From Sipunculus nudus (taxonomy: Eukaryota > Annelida > Sipuncula > Golfingiida > Sipunculidae): DNA of 64,000 nt. Positions 37,401 to 48,746 of the stretch are shown here, piece after piece. The notes under the pieces are model-generated. The model made no database searches. It was given only the letters and a program-made list of their open reading frames with translations, and was not told where the DNA came from. Each line of letters starts with the position of its first letter. The first letter of the stretch is position 1. Where the stretch lies: the NCBI GenBank assembly GCA_026874595.1, contig CM049314.1:15246729-15310728 (forward strand), in the 5' to 3' direction. The translations under genes were made by a program, and so were the position numbers.

Positions 37401-38430
37401 ACGTAGCCGTTACGGGGGTTCCCGATACCGAGGCGGGGGAACTCCCTATAGCTTACGTGGTCAAAAAGCCCAACGTGGAGCTTTCTGAGAAAGAAGTCAC
37501 CAGTTTTGTGGCAGGTGGGTTCATTTAGATATATATAAATACACAATCGGAAACTTTTTTGTTTTATAAATTGACAATAGCCGCAAAAACACAGGTCACG
37601 AGCATCCATGTATATTAAAAAAATTAACAATACATTAAAAAAAACATAAATAGGATCTTAAAATACTTTGTACACGTTATGGTATTTTCTTAAATAACAT
37701 ATCTTGAACCAATGCCTGTAATGCCTGTAGAAGACAAAATATCAATACCTTGCTATTTAAACTGTCACACAAGACCCTTTAAACACATTCATTTGGTGGC
37801 AAGATACAAGGATAGATTTTGTTTATGCAGTCAGTTTACATATATGTTTGAATATGTTTCCGCTTATTTAAATATTTACCTTCAGTGGACTATTATTACC
37901 ATGTAAATACACAGTTATATTTTAACGAATAATATAAAAATAACATTGATTTAATAATAGGCAACATTATGCATCAGGCTTACATAAGTTTTCCCGCAAT
38001 TGTAGGTTTATCTAACGCTATTTTGAACGGCACCTGTCAATGTAGTTCGTTCTAATCATTCACTTCGCACTATTACTAACCAACAATGATTTGGTCACCA
38101 GGAGCAACATGGTTGGTCGATATTTCTATGCGACAAGGTGATGACACAGTTATACTTCAAATGAATTGTATATACTCGTCTACTTTGACATATCGGATAG
38201 GCAATCTTACCAAAATCTTCAAGCAACCAGAAGCGGACTGATTTACGTGATTGATTCACATGCCCTGTTGATTTTGTTCTTATTTCTCCTTAGAGAGGGC
38301 AGCACCGTACAAGAGACTCCGAGGGGGAGTGGAATTTCTCATTGAGATTCCGAAACTAGCAAGTGGCAAAATTCTACGTCGTCAGTTGAAGGAAAAGGCA
38401 GCAAAGAAAGTGAAGAATGCTAAATTATAA
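27809..38430 (+). CDS. luciferase-like / 4-coumarate-CoA ligase-like acyl-CoA synthetase C (complete, 10 exons, 535 aa)
   Basis: Exons 27809-27904, 28661-28868, 29607-29713, 30861-31066, 32107-32293, 33346-33517, 34094-34194, 35852-35996, 37266-37514, 38294-38430; all borders are GT-AG and the sum is 1608 bases. The ATG follows an in-frame TGA about 50 bases upstream. Landmarks are NPIYTVYEL across exons 2/3 (about residues 96-104), the phosphate-binding loop [13 protein letters not shown] (179-191), PFYHAYG (228-234), AYGMTE (326-331), GWLHTGD (403-409), [12 protein letters not shown] (422-433) and the catalytic lysine in ASGK (516). The end AKL is a good PTS1 signal. Length and motif spacing equal those of firefly luciferase and 4-coumarate-CoA ligases, so it is probably a peroxisomal ATP-dependent acid-CoA ligase. 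PKLASGK has Leu where Thr/Ser is usual. The substrate is unknown, and luciferase activity cannot be inferred. Confidence 0.92.
29035..29159. repeat. (AT)n microsatellite in intron 2 of gene C
   Basis: About 125 bp of AT repeat with a few A and C interruptions; can fold on itself. Confidence 0.9.
30504..30711. repeat. poly-C/G palindromic MITE, copy 2
   Basis: Starts ACAGAAGCGGATCAAGG and ends AATCCTGGTTCCGCCCC, with two tracts of about 10 C and the word CTTTTTTTAAGGGTTTC between them, as in the other copies. Lies in intron 3 of gene C. Confidence 0.6.
31397..31476. repeat. palindrome around an (AT)n tract
   Basis: The arm AAACTTAAAATTCGT and its inverse ACGAATTTTAAGTTT flank a TA repeat, giving a stem-loop of about 80 bases in intron 4 of gene C. 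Confidence 0.75.
31480..32095 (+). repeat. dispersed repeat ending in GACCCATTGGTC, copy in intron 4 of gene C
   Basis: Starts with a GCAATGGATCTTTGTCTGTC-like word and a run of CCGT/CCATCCGT, and ends CAGCTGAGCGTCACGACCCA. The same start and end occur at 44740-45775. It ends about 12 bases before the exon 5 acceptor. Confidence 0.6.
32991..33053. repeat. hairpin in intron 5 of gene C
   Basis: TTTTTGGCATAATGTTGGTA is followed, after a loop of about 8 bases, by its inverse TACCAACATTATACCAAAAA with one mismatch. Confidence 0.75.
34284..34842. mobile_element. CpG-rich terminal-inverted-repeat element with TTAAA duplication
   Basis: The left end GCCTCGGTCACAACCCG and right end CGGTTGTGACCGAGGC are inverted, and TTAAA stands directly outside both ends (34279-34283 and 34843-34847). 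The left about 75 bp is tandemly duplicated (34284-34358, 34360-34434). The interior is far richer in CG than its surroundings, with many CCGTACG words. No coding frame. It lies in intron 7 of gene C, about 90 bases after the exon 7 donor. Confidence 0.8.
34848..35851 (+). other. rest of intron 7 of gene C
   Basis: No further element or exon recognised. Confidence 0.5.
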
Positions 38431-38445
38431 AATACAAAACGTAAA

Positions 38446-38451
38446 AATAAA
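38446..38451 (+). promoter_or_regulatory. polyadenylation signal of gene C
   Basis: AATAAA 16 bases after the AKL stop codon. Confidence 0.5.
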
Positions 38452-38689
38452 AGCATATACCAAATTAACATGATCTGCTTCTGCAGTGTCGCACAATATT
38501 TGTTCGATTAAATGTAGAATTTTTAATATATATTAAAAATCTATTTTTATGAGAAAACGTGAAAGAGAATTATTTTAGTTGTGTAGGGTGTTATCTGTGC
38601 CTAGATTATACGTGTATATATTAACCAGATGATATCCTTTACACTGTGATGTCGTTTTTACTGTCTTGGAGATTTAAAGGTTTGTTGAT

Positions 38690-39720
38690 ATGGAAATACC
38701 ATAGACACAGCATCACTGTAGTAAGAATAACATTGAAGCATTATAATATTGATATCAGGGTATCATGGACATAGAGGCATTAATATGAGAGATGGTGTTA
38801 AACTGAAGATTCCTCGTACACAGTTGTATTAATTTATGTATATCATTGACACAGCAATATTAATCTGATAAATTAATACACAGCATAAGCTTGATGTGAG
38901 AATATCATAGGTCACAACAATGTTGAGGTGAGAATATCACAAACACAACAATATTGCTATTAGAATATCTTAAAAGACACCACAATATTGATCTGAGAAT
39001 ATCATACACACCACAATATTGATCTGAGAATAATGTAGACACAACAATATTGATGTGAGATTGAGAATATAAAAAACAACAGAATAATATCAGGATATCA
39101 TAGACAACAATAATGAGGTGAGGATATCAAAGACACAACAATATTGATTTGAGAATATTATAAACACAATGGAATAATGATATGGGAATATCAAGAAGAT
39201 TGAGGTAAGGATATCATAGTCGCTGTATCAATAACATGAGGATATCAAGGACAGTGATACAGGCTTGAAATACCATAGACCTTTAAATGAACAGACATGG
39301 ACATATCGTGGGCATATAGTAGTTTAGATTTGGGGATATCATATAAGTAGTGATTCCGATATGAGCATATCACAGACAACTGACATGACAATAAGAACAT
39401 CATGAACCTTTTAAGTATTTATGTGCTGTCTTTGACATTGGAATAAGCATGCGTGGATATTATAGACAATGCAGTTATAATGATGTGTGGATAGTGGATA
39501 CCACATACATGAAAATATTTTGATTAGAAACCCTACACACAATAATATGTGTGTGTGTGTGTGAAAGATTATAAGCCTCATAGCGATATAATTATGATGA
39601 TGCCATTTGTAACAATATTAATACATGTATAAGGATATCTGTATTATAGTAATATTGATAAGATGTGCGGATATCTTTCTTAAGCATATTGAGTGTGATA
39701 CTGGGATAAAGATATCATTA
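38690..39720. repeat. degenerate AT-rich minisatellite
   Basis: The words GAATATCATAGACAC, ACAACAATATTGAT and TGAGGATATCA recur at intervals of roughly 30-45 bases, most clearly from 38870 to 39260, and fade towards both ends. Unit length is irregular. Confidence 0.6.
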
Positions 39721-41073
39721 TCATAGCTTGGACGTAGTTACATGGACATGAATATGTTTGAGTTTGACAACTACTTTGAAGTGCCATTTATTTACAAAGT
39801 GATATGTGAGTTTGTGACGGAACCGTTGATTATGTGTGAGTAAATAAGAGCGGAATAAAATATGAAATATAGAGTATGAACGGCCCCTCTCGTTCATCGT
39901 TTTTTTTTTTCGTCGTGCATGTTTGCATGTGCTGTGGTTGTGTGTATGTGTTTTTTGTAGTAAAAAACCTTTATGTTTGAAGTAGAAAAAAAAAACAACA
40001 ACTTCGACATTCCCGAGATTCGACGCATCAGGCCAGCTACTGTCAGTTCTGAAATCCCAGAAACCCACTGCAGGTTGTTCTCGTAACAGTCTACAGATGG
40101 CGCTAATTTGGAGGTGTCACTTAATGCCGATACATTCTTTCTGATTCGGTTATGTCACCTGACTTTATTTATTTCTTCGCTATGTATATATAGTCCTGAA
40201 AAAAATTAAAGAAAAATATTTTATCATGAAAATACGAAAATTTATTTACAAAAAAATAATTGACTCGCCTATTGCTTGAAGGATGACGAGGGACAAATAT
40301 AAAAATTTTCTTTAACATATAGCGTTTTTTTTTTTTATTTCACTGCAAATGTAAGACAAAAGGTGCATGTTAACACGTAGACTTGTAAAATCTCTACACA
40401 TAATATATAAACTCTGAAATGACAATTATTGTTTAGAAGATAAGACTTTAAAGTAAAAGAGCGCTATAGAGAATAGCATTACATAATAAGTCTTGTTCTT
40501 TTTTATAATAACAACAACGAACATGACCTTCTTAAGGGAATTTAAAACAAATACAAATGGCTATTAAGAAAATTTGTTGGCAAGTTGTACATGTATAGGC
40601 ATATAGTTGCGAGAAATAGAGAAAAAAAATGAATTAATATATTTAACTTTTAACACGTACATAATGGCATAAATAAATTATATACCAAGGTACTCATACA
40701 TGCCTTGATTAAAAAAAAAACACGAAACTTACAGTTATACCTGTGGTTCCGTGTTAAGCATCTTCATGCTATCCAGTTTGTGGTTACGCTTTCACAGACC
40801 TTGCTTCACCGACCCGCCCTGGCGTCTAATTCTTAAATAATGAAAAATTCTGCAGGTGACCACCCCGAAGTCGCAACTTCCATTCAAATCAGGGGCGTCA
40901 ATTTAGGGGGATGGGGGTATAACCCGCCCCCCCCCCCCCACACACACACACTTTTTGGCAAGGGGGATGGTCAGTGTTTCCTCCCCCCCCCCTATTCAGA
41001 GAACAGTATTTATATATTGCAAATGAAATAAATTAAAAAAATAAAATTATAGACTAAGGTTCCTTTTATGAGT

Positions 41074-41135
<62 letters not shown>

Positions 41136-43754
41136 AACCTGGTTTAGAATTAACAATAACATATACTGGAAACATAATACCTTATTTTCTAAAACCTTCT
41201 AATTAATCGTAATATATTTGAAATGTGATTAAGTATATTTATTTGAAATGTGGCATACAGGCACTAAAAAGGTATATGTGTGTGTGTGTGTGTGTGTGTC
41301 TACGAGTCATCCCCCCCCCCCCCCCCCATCACCACCACCAAAACCACCACTCTGGTAGATAAATTGATAAAGATAAATTGATTGTACTGATTCAAATCCA
41401 ACGAAAAAAATATAAACAATAAACTATTCACGTCATGCCGTCTGAACAAGAACACATGTACCAGGCATGATTTTATGGCTTTATTTGATTGGTGGAATTT
41501 TCAAGATGTCGGCTCGGTAAGACAATAACACTAGGCTTGGTGTGTGTTCGCGAATATAAAACGTTTTGAGGGGTGTCGACTACAAGTAACGTTTCGTAAG
41601 AAGTCGTATTGCGGAGGTAGCAAGGAACAACACCACATTGATTAGCATGAACCGGCCCGTATTTAACAGAGCTACAGATGGCACCTGTATGGGAAAAAAC
41701 CACACGTGTGTTACCCCGAATGTGTTTTGTCCAGTTTTTCCAACAGCTGGAACAAAGTATATGACCAGCAGGCACGCACATATATATTTTTTTTTCACTC
41801 ATTACACAACTTGGTATTTTTGCTAAATTCAGGTTATATTATTTTTATAACTTTATTACTATTGTTCAATCTAAAAAGATCCTATAATAAAACAATAAAT
41901 AACTATATGAACATTTTTATAGGAAAATTTACATATAATGATTGCTCATTTCACATTTACACAATGTTCACAATTAACCATATTAATTCGCGTTTCTGCG
42001 TTTCTGTCCATTGCATGGACACATAGAATCTGTACTCAATAATTAAACTCAAATACTTTGATTCCACCCATGTCATTTATGAAAGATGGTGATGTTGGCT
42101 TTTTTTTTTTTTTTTTTTTTTTGGTTTCATTGCACTGTTAAACAAAAATATTTCAATAATTGCTACAATAAAAACGTCTATCTATCAGCTTATTCGTATG
42201 CTCAGAGTAGAGTTGTACCCCGCTCACACACACGTACTAACACTGTGGACCTATCAGCCTCCATTACGCTGGATGACGTTATCATCTGATACAGCCGGCG
42301 TGCACTAATCCAACGTGGATCTTTTCCTCTAACTGTACGCACAGATTTGCTGCGGCTGGTTTTATACTCGGTATAAAGTTCATCAACAACAGCCGGGTCA
42401 AATTCCAATCCTGGTGTTATTTGGTGCGAAGTCCAAACTAGCAGAGCCCATTCACACGTGCGGCAGATTAGAATCCTGTTGTAACATAAACGTATCCCAT
42501 GTCAACTTGCTGCTGGTAGAAAGAATGAACACAGCAGAAATAACCCAAATGTAGTGACGCTTTCAGATTGTAAGCTGTTGTTAACTGAAACAATTTTTGC
42601 CACACGCTGTGATAACTATACCCGTTGACTCACTGTATTCGGGATCAGCTGACACAAGATTGTGGACACGCTGGCTAACTTCTGACATTGTATGAAGACA
42701 TATCTACATACAGACATAGTGATCAGGTAATATAATTCAACCTGTAGTTTAGGATTGACACTCTTCTTGCGGCAAGTTTGTGTGCTTCTGAAAAGTTTTT
42801 ACTTAAGCTGTCTGTGCTTGTGCAGTGCTGATCATGTGCTGCGTACAGCCCTGAGCTGTACTTGTTGCGGTACAAAACGTGGCGTCATTCGGTGTTATTT
42901 ATATTGCTGGCTACTACGTTGTAGTAACTCGTAAACTTGATCATAATAAGTAATTATATGTTCAATTTTATTTTATTTACAGAGTGTGAATGAAAGTGTA
43001 ATACACAGAAAATTCAGAGTGGAATTTCACTAATTAACCGTTGTGCGTTTGTATGCTGCCCAGATAAAAACAACGCTCTTATACTCTTGCTAAAACTGCC
43101 TCTACAATATATTCATCTACTGCATTATTGCTGTACATAATTATTACCATAGCAAGTCCACAAAATTATTAATTATATTATCTGTATTTATTCTAAACTA
43201 ACTCATAGCAGTATTCTAAGTATAATGAATTCAAGTATAACTACTATTGTTATTACTTCTAAACTTGGTTCTACCGCCACGATAACTAATAATTGTGTTT
43301 CTACAACTATACAGGTACACTTGCAATTACTACTTATGTTAATGTTAATATCAATATGAACTTAGTATACTGGTACAGGATTGTATAAACTATTTGTGAC
43401 CCTTAATTGTGCACTGTAACATTATTTCTTCATCACAAAAACTTACGCCCATGCACTCTATTTTGCACTCATGCATTTTGTAGTATTTTCAACCATAATG
43501 TCTGATTTAAAGCATGCGTTAAAACAATTATGGTACAAAAAATACATTGTCCCCACAATCTCATTCAGTGAAAATGAATCCACATTTTCTCTGGAGTCTC
43601 CCGTTGCCTCCACTCCTAGGGACTGCTGAATTCCACCATAAGAGCCATGGATTGTACTTCGATTAGTTAAATTAATAATGCTAATAATAACTATTTGTTC
43701 ATTCCTTGATAGAATGGATTGTTTAATAGTCTCAGCATCTGTCGGTATTATCAT

Positions 43755-43794
<40 letters not shown>

Positions 43795-44104
43795 TGAAAT
43801 AACCGTATAAAGGAGGATCATGGACCAAGTGATTCATATTGTATTTAATGTATATGTATATTTAATTCTGGCATGTAATAATAAAGCACGTTTGCTTTTG
43901 AAGGGGAGCATCAGCAAAGTAACAAATTATGTTTCAACCGCTGCTTACCGGAGTACTCGAGTAGCCCAAGTCTTGCCAATGTATGTTCTACAGTCAAATA
44001 CGACGACATGCCATAGCTGAATAATACTTGGTCTTTGCCAGATAGCTGGGAATGAACATGGTCAAAACACCACAACCGTTATCCCTTATTGGGTTATAAT
44101 ATGC

Positions 44105-44173
<69 letters not shown>

Positions 44174-44287
44174 AATAGTTTATATATTTGCAGAACGAAT
44201 CCAATAGTGCTCTATTAGCGGGATACTAAGAAGAAGATTGCAAATGCATGAAAACACGTGTTAATGTGTAACTGAACATTTTCGTAA

Positions 44288-44329
<42 letters not shown>

Positions 44330-44739
44330 TATATATATATATATATATATATTTATAAAGAATATAGTAGTGTATCTATGTGTATGTACAGACTGCTGTG
44401 TACAGCGTCTACTATCACTGAACACCATTCTCGCGTTTTGAGGGCTACAGTATACAAACCTTCGGACCCCTAATAATTATCTCCTATCCATATCAATACA
44501 AGGCGGTATCAGCATCGGATACAGTATTACGGTAAATGTTCTTTGACGGACACCAAACTGTTAAAGCTTCGTGACAAATACGGGACCTGCGGCTCAGTAT
44601 ATAAATTGTCTGATTAAGTACAGAACAGGCAGAAGTTACAATGGGTATCGAAAACAGGTTATGGCATTCGTTCTTTTTAAATCAATGGAATCAAATCAAG
44701 ATTCCCTGTAACCTGTTTTTACCTTAGCTGACTTTAGTC
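39721..44739. other. intergenic sequence with microsatellites, no gene recognised
   Basis: About 5 kb without a recognised gene. Contains (AT)n at 41080-41145, (GT)n at 41277-41300 followed by a 17-base C tract, (TA)n(GA)n at 43755-43795, and long (AT)n at 44106-44171 and 44297-44352. A short minus-strand frame (42202-42408) is noted separately. Confidence 0.5.
44106..44352. repeat. two neighbouring (AT)n microsatellites
   Basis: AT runs of about 66 and 56 bp, separated by about 125 bp of unique sequence. Confidence 0.85.
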
Positions 44740-45775
44740 ATGCTGTGCTACAGCGATGGGTCTTTGTCCGTCGTCCTTCCGTCTGGCCGTCCGTCCGTTT
44801 GCAGGACACAAATTGTAACCGTAAGTGCTAGGATCATGACCCCTATGCAGGTTCTAAAACGATCTCCTTGCAAACCTGAAATTAGGACACTGCGACCTAT
44901 ATTCTCCGAGTAATTAAAAAAAATATTGAAAAAATATTTGACTTACACTTTTTACATATGCGTGTCTTTAAATCTGAGATGAGAGCTCTCCAGCCTGATC
45001 ATGCGTTTTGAATTGTTTTGGACATTCCTTACTGCAACATTCTTTGGAGCAATTGCCACAAGTTTGGTCTCTTTTTGGGGGGTGTGTGATATCACGTCAG
45101 ACTTTTCAGAAATCAAATATGTATGCTAGGTAGCCACCTTAGAAATCCTTTTGTCCGTGCAGTTTCTGTGAATTTTTTTAAGGTTTGTTCCCTTTTGGAG
45201 GAGGTTTGTTTTCAGATTTCAGACCTGTCAGAAATCCAATATGGACAACAGGTAGCCATCTTTAAATTCCTTTTTAACATATTAACTCAAGAATTGTTAA
45301 AGTGAATGCAGTGGGACGTATATTAATGTGATCTTGCGAAGGATTGGGTCAAAGATGTCTGAAAAAAAATATGACCATCATTTATAAAAGTAAGTTCAGT
45401 ACAGCTGGTTTGAATTGAAGAAAACTCATACAGAAGTATCTGTTCTCAAAATTCTTGCATTTCCTTGAACTTTTTGCTATATATGTTGATCTTATAATTG
45501 GCCTGTGTGGTGTTCCTTTTGAGACTGACAGGTATCAAGCAAGCTATGGGATTAGTTCCTGATAGCTCAACAACCATACATTTTTCCTCAGACCATCAAG
45601 TCACTGTGTTTTAACCAGACATATGTGATATATATTTCTTTCATCGCAAAAAGTTTCAACGAAATTGGCAAATAGGTTCTTAAAAAATTGACTGGACGTT
45701 GTGAATCTTAGCCTATGATGTCGCAGGTCATGCTTGGCAGCTGAGCGTCATGACCCATTGGCCACTAGTGGTAAA
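44740..45775 (+). repeat. dispersed repeat ending in GACCCATTGGCC, upstream of DUF229 gene
   Basis: Begins with GCGATGGGTCTTTGTCCGTC and CCGTCCGTCCGT words, then CCTTGCAAACCTGAAATTAG, and ends CAGCTGAGCGTCATGACCCA. The same ends and inner words occur at 31480-32095. Ends about 90 bases before the start codon at 45868. Confidence 0.6.
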
Positions 45776-45867
45776 TATCTTTAAAATATAAAATTTATGA
45801 CATATTTCAATTCTGGTGTATTTACGTCACTCCACCATGAATGTTACCAGGTATCACGTGACCAGCT

Positions 45868-48704
45868 ATGGGGTTACTGGCGGCTCTGAGACGCTGCATC
45901 TGCAGGACCAGACTGGGCTTCATCTTCACTCTCGTCGTCTTGTCAGCCTGCGCCCTCCTCGTCATCAGCTACCTCAATAGTCCTAGTGACGGCCACCAGG
46001 AAGCGCCGTCTGACGGCGGATTCGGCGGTAACCATCACAGAGGGCGCCACCATCGTAAGGGTAAACACCACCGGAACCATGAGGCGAACAAGCACCAGCA
46101 GACATGTCGGATCATTAAACTTGATTATTTCAAGGACGACAAGGATATTGAGAGTCCTCATTACCCGCCAATCCACTGCACCGGGAAAGCTCTGTTTCAC
46201 CCGCATGACTCTGTGATGAAGTTAAATACAGAACCCCTGCACGGGAGAGAGTTGGACAAATGTGTGTTTAGAGCCATAGGTCTGACGAATGACACGCATC
46301 ACGTGTACTCCAAACCCCACGTGACCCAGAGCGGATACGAAATCAAAATCAAGCATGATTTCATCAGAGCACAGTGTTATCTAAAACACCATTCCAGTGC
46401 AAGACGATATCTCGGGAGAACTGGAGAGGTCGAAGGTCACCAGATACGAAAGCTGCTAGAAGATGGGGTGATTGGTGACAAACAATCCGAGAACGGTCCA
46501 GAAAAAGATGACGAAAACGAAGTCTACAAAGGTCCATCCCATTATGGAAGTATCGGGATTCCGGATCCTCCTCAGATCATGAAGGTGTCTAGTAAACGTA
46601 TAAAGAAGGAGAAAGGACTATCCCAGCCTTCTAAAGATACAGTGATAGACTCTGTCCGTGAAAAGTTGATCGAAGAACAACACAAAGCGAAGAGTAATCT
46701 AAAAGATAGTAAACCTGACAAGAAGGAAGAAAAACCTAAGAGTGCGGATGATGGAAACCAACTAGAAGAGGTTGATTTAGGTATTGACATACTTGGTAAA
46801 GATGATGAACCGAGGCAGCCGCATCATCAGTGGGAGAACGTGCTCAACCCAGAGCTTGGACAACCGGACTTTGATCAGTTCATCGCTCAGATCAACAGGA
46901 AGAAGGAGGTTGACGATCGCGTGGCTGACATCACCAAACCTGAATCCTCTATGCAGATGAACGTGCTTATTTTCGGGATTGATTCGATGTCCCACGTTGG
47001 TTTCCATCGTCACTTCCCACTTACGTACAACGTGCTCCATCAGAACCTCCATGCTGTTATCATGAATGGGTATTCTATTGTAGGTGACGGGAACACAGGG
47101 GCTTTATTGCCGATGTTTACAGGCAAGTCACTACTTTTGACATTTTTATTTGTTAAAAAATGTACTGCTGATTTAGCTTGTTTATATTATATATATAAAT
47201 ATACACTGGGATTGGAAAACTCTTTGTGTAATATGTTCATAGATTTTAAATGTATAATATGATATGGTATAACCTTGTTAAAGGGTCACACAGTTATACG
47301 TAAAACATATATCAAGGAACTAAAAGTACTCTTATTTGCTATCAACTTTATAGTTAAAGTTGACATAAACAGAATATTTTCTAAACCTTTGTGCATGTAC
47401 GTGTGACATTTACGTGTACGTTACTGCCTGCCTACTTACATATGGACAGCCTACCTTAAAAGATACCAGACACATAATTTTAATATGATCCTACGATCCG
47501 CTATATTTCTGAAATGCCTGTAAAAGGATCATTATATTACACGCATGTGGTAAGTTTTAAGCATAATATGTCAGCTGTAGTTATTATTAACAAATGCTGT
47601 CATATATTTCAGGTAAATTTGAGAAGGAGCTTCCCAATACGCGAAAAAACCGCGCTGGGTCTACTTTTGTGGACAGTTATCCGCTTATATTCTATGACTT
47701 TGACCAAGCTGGTTATGTCACGCTGTTTGCTGAAGACCAGCCCCATTTCGGTACGTTCAACAAACGTCTTAACGGTTTTGAAGGTGTGCCGGTCGATCAT
47801 TATATGAGGCCGTTTTGGCTTGCGGCGGACAAATCCGAAGTCGCCCGCCGAAGTGACAAGTACTGTTTAGGTGAAAAGCCAAAACATAATTACATTATGA
47901 ATTACGTGGTCGAATTCTTCGAAAAGTATAAGGACATTCCTAAATTTTCTTTTGCGTTCCTAGGGGAACTTTCCAGAAAACATAGCAAGCTTGCAGGGCA
48001 AATTGATAAAGATCTTGTCAATATGTTACAGACATTAAAAACATCGGGGGCGCTGGAAAACACGTTGGTCATTGTCATGGGAGACCACGGCCCATCTCAC
48101 CAAAGAGTCAAAAGAACAGTTAAAGGAAAACTCGAGGAACGTCTACCAATCATGGCACTAGCATATCCGGAATCTTTCCGCAAAAAATACGAAATTTATT
48201 ATAAAAATCTAAAGACAAATGCGGATAGGCTAACCACACCTTTCGACATATACGAGACCCTGCATGATATGCTTGATTCCGAGAGGATTAAGGCAGTGCC
48301 AAAATATAACGCCCGCCAAATTAGTCTCTTCAAGGAAGTTCCGATGAATCGCACATGCGCATCAGCAGGTATTGATATACATTGGTGCACCTGTGTCATG
48401 TACGAAGAAATACCACGTGACAATAGCCAAGTTGAAAAAGCAGCGGCTCAGTTGATGACACATATTAATCAGCTTATTGCTCCAGTGAAGAGTGTGTGTG
48501 CGCAGCTTTCCTTAAAAACGATAGTAGACGCTAAACTTCTTCATCCGCGGGAACAGGTAAGATAAGATAATCTTATTATGTTAATAGATAATAATCTATT
48601 TACAAAATGGAATGAAAGTAAAAATGTTATGCGATTAACATATTGATTAAGACTATATAAAAATGTAAATATTTATGTCATACATAACTATGTATGTATG
48701 TATG

Positions 48705-48746
<42 letters not shown>

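Noticed and set aside
42086-42125. CRISPR-like or regulatory role of long homopolymer tracts
   Set aside because: Single T, A, C or G runs without spacers; ordinary slippage products in this genome.
45943-46206. Minus-strand and +2 frames inside exon 1 of the DUF229 gene
   Set aside because: Shadows of the real frame, which has an anchor, family motifs and consistent splicing.
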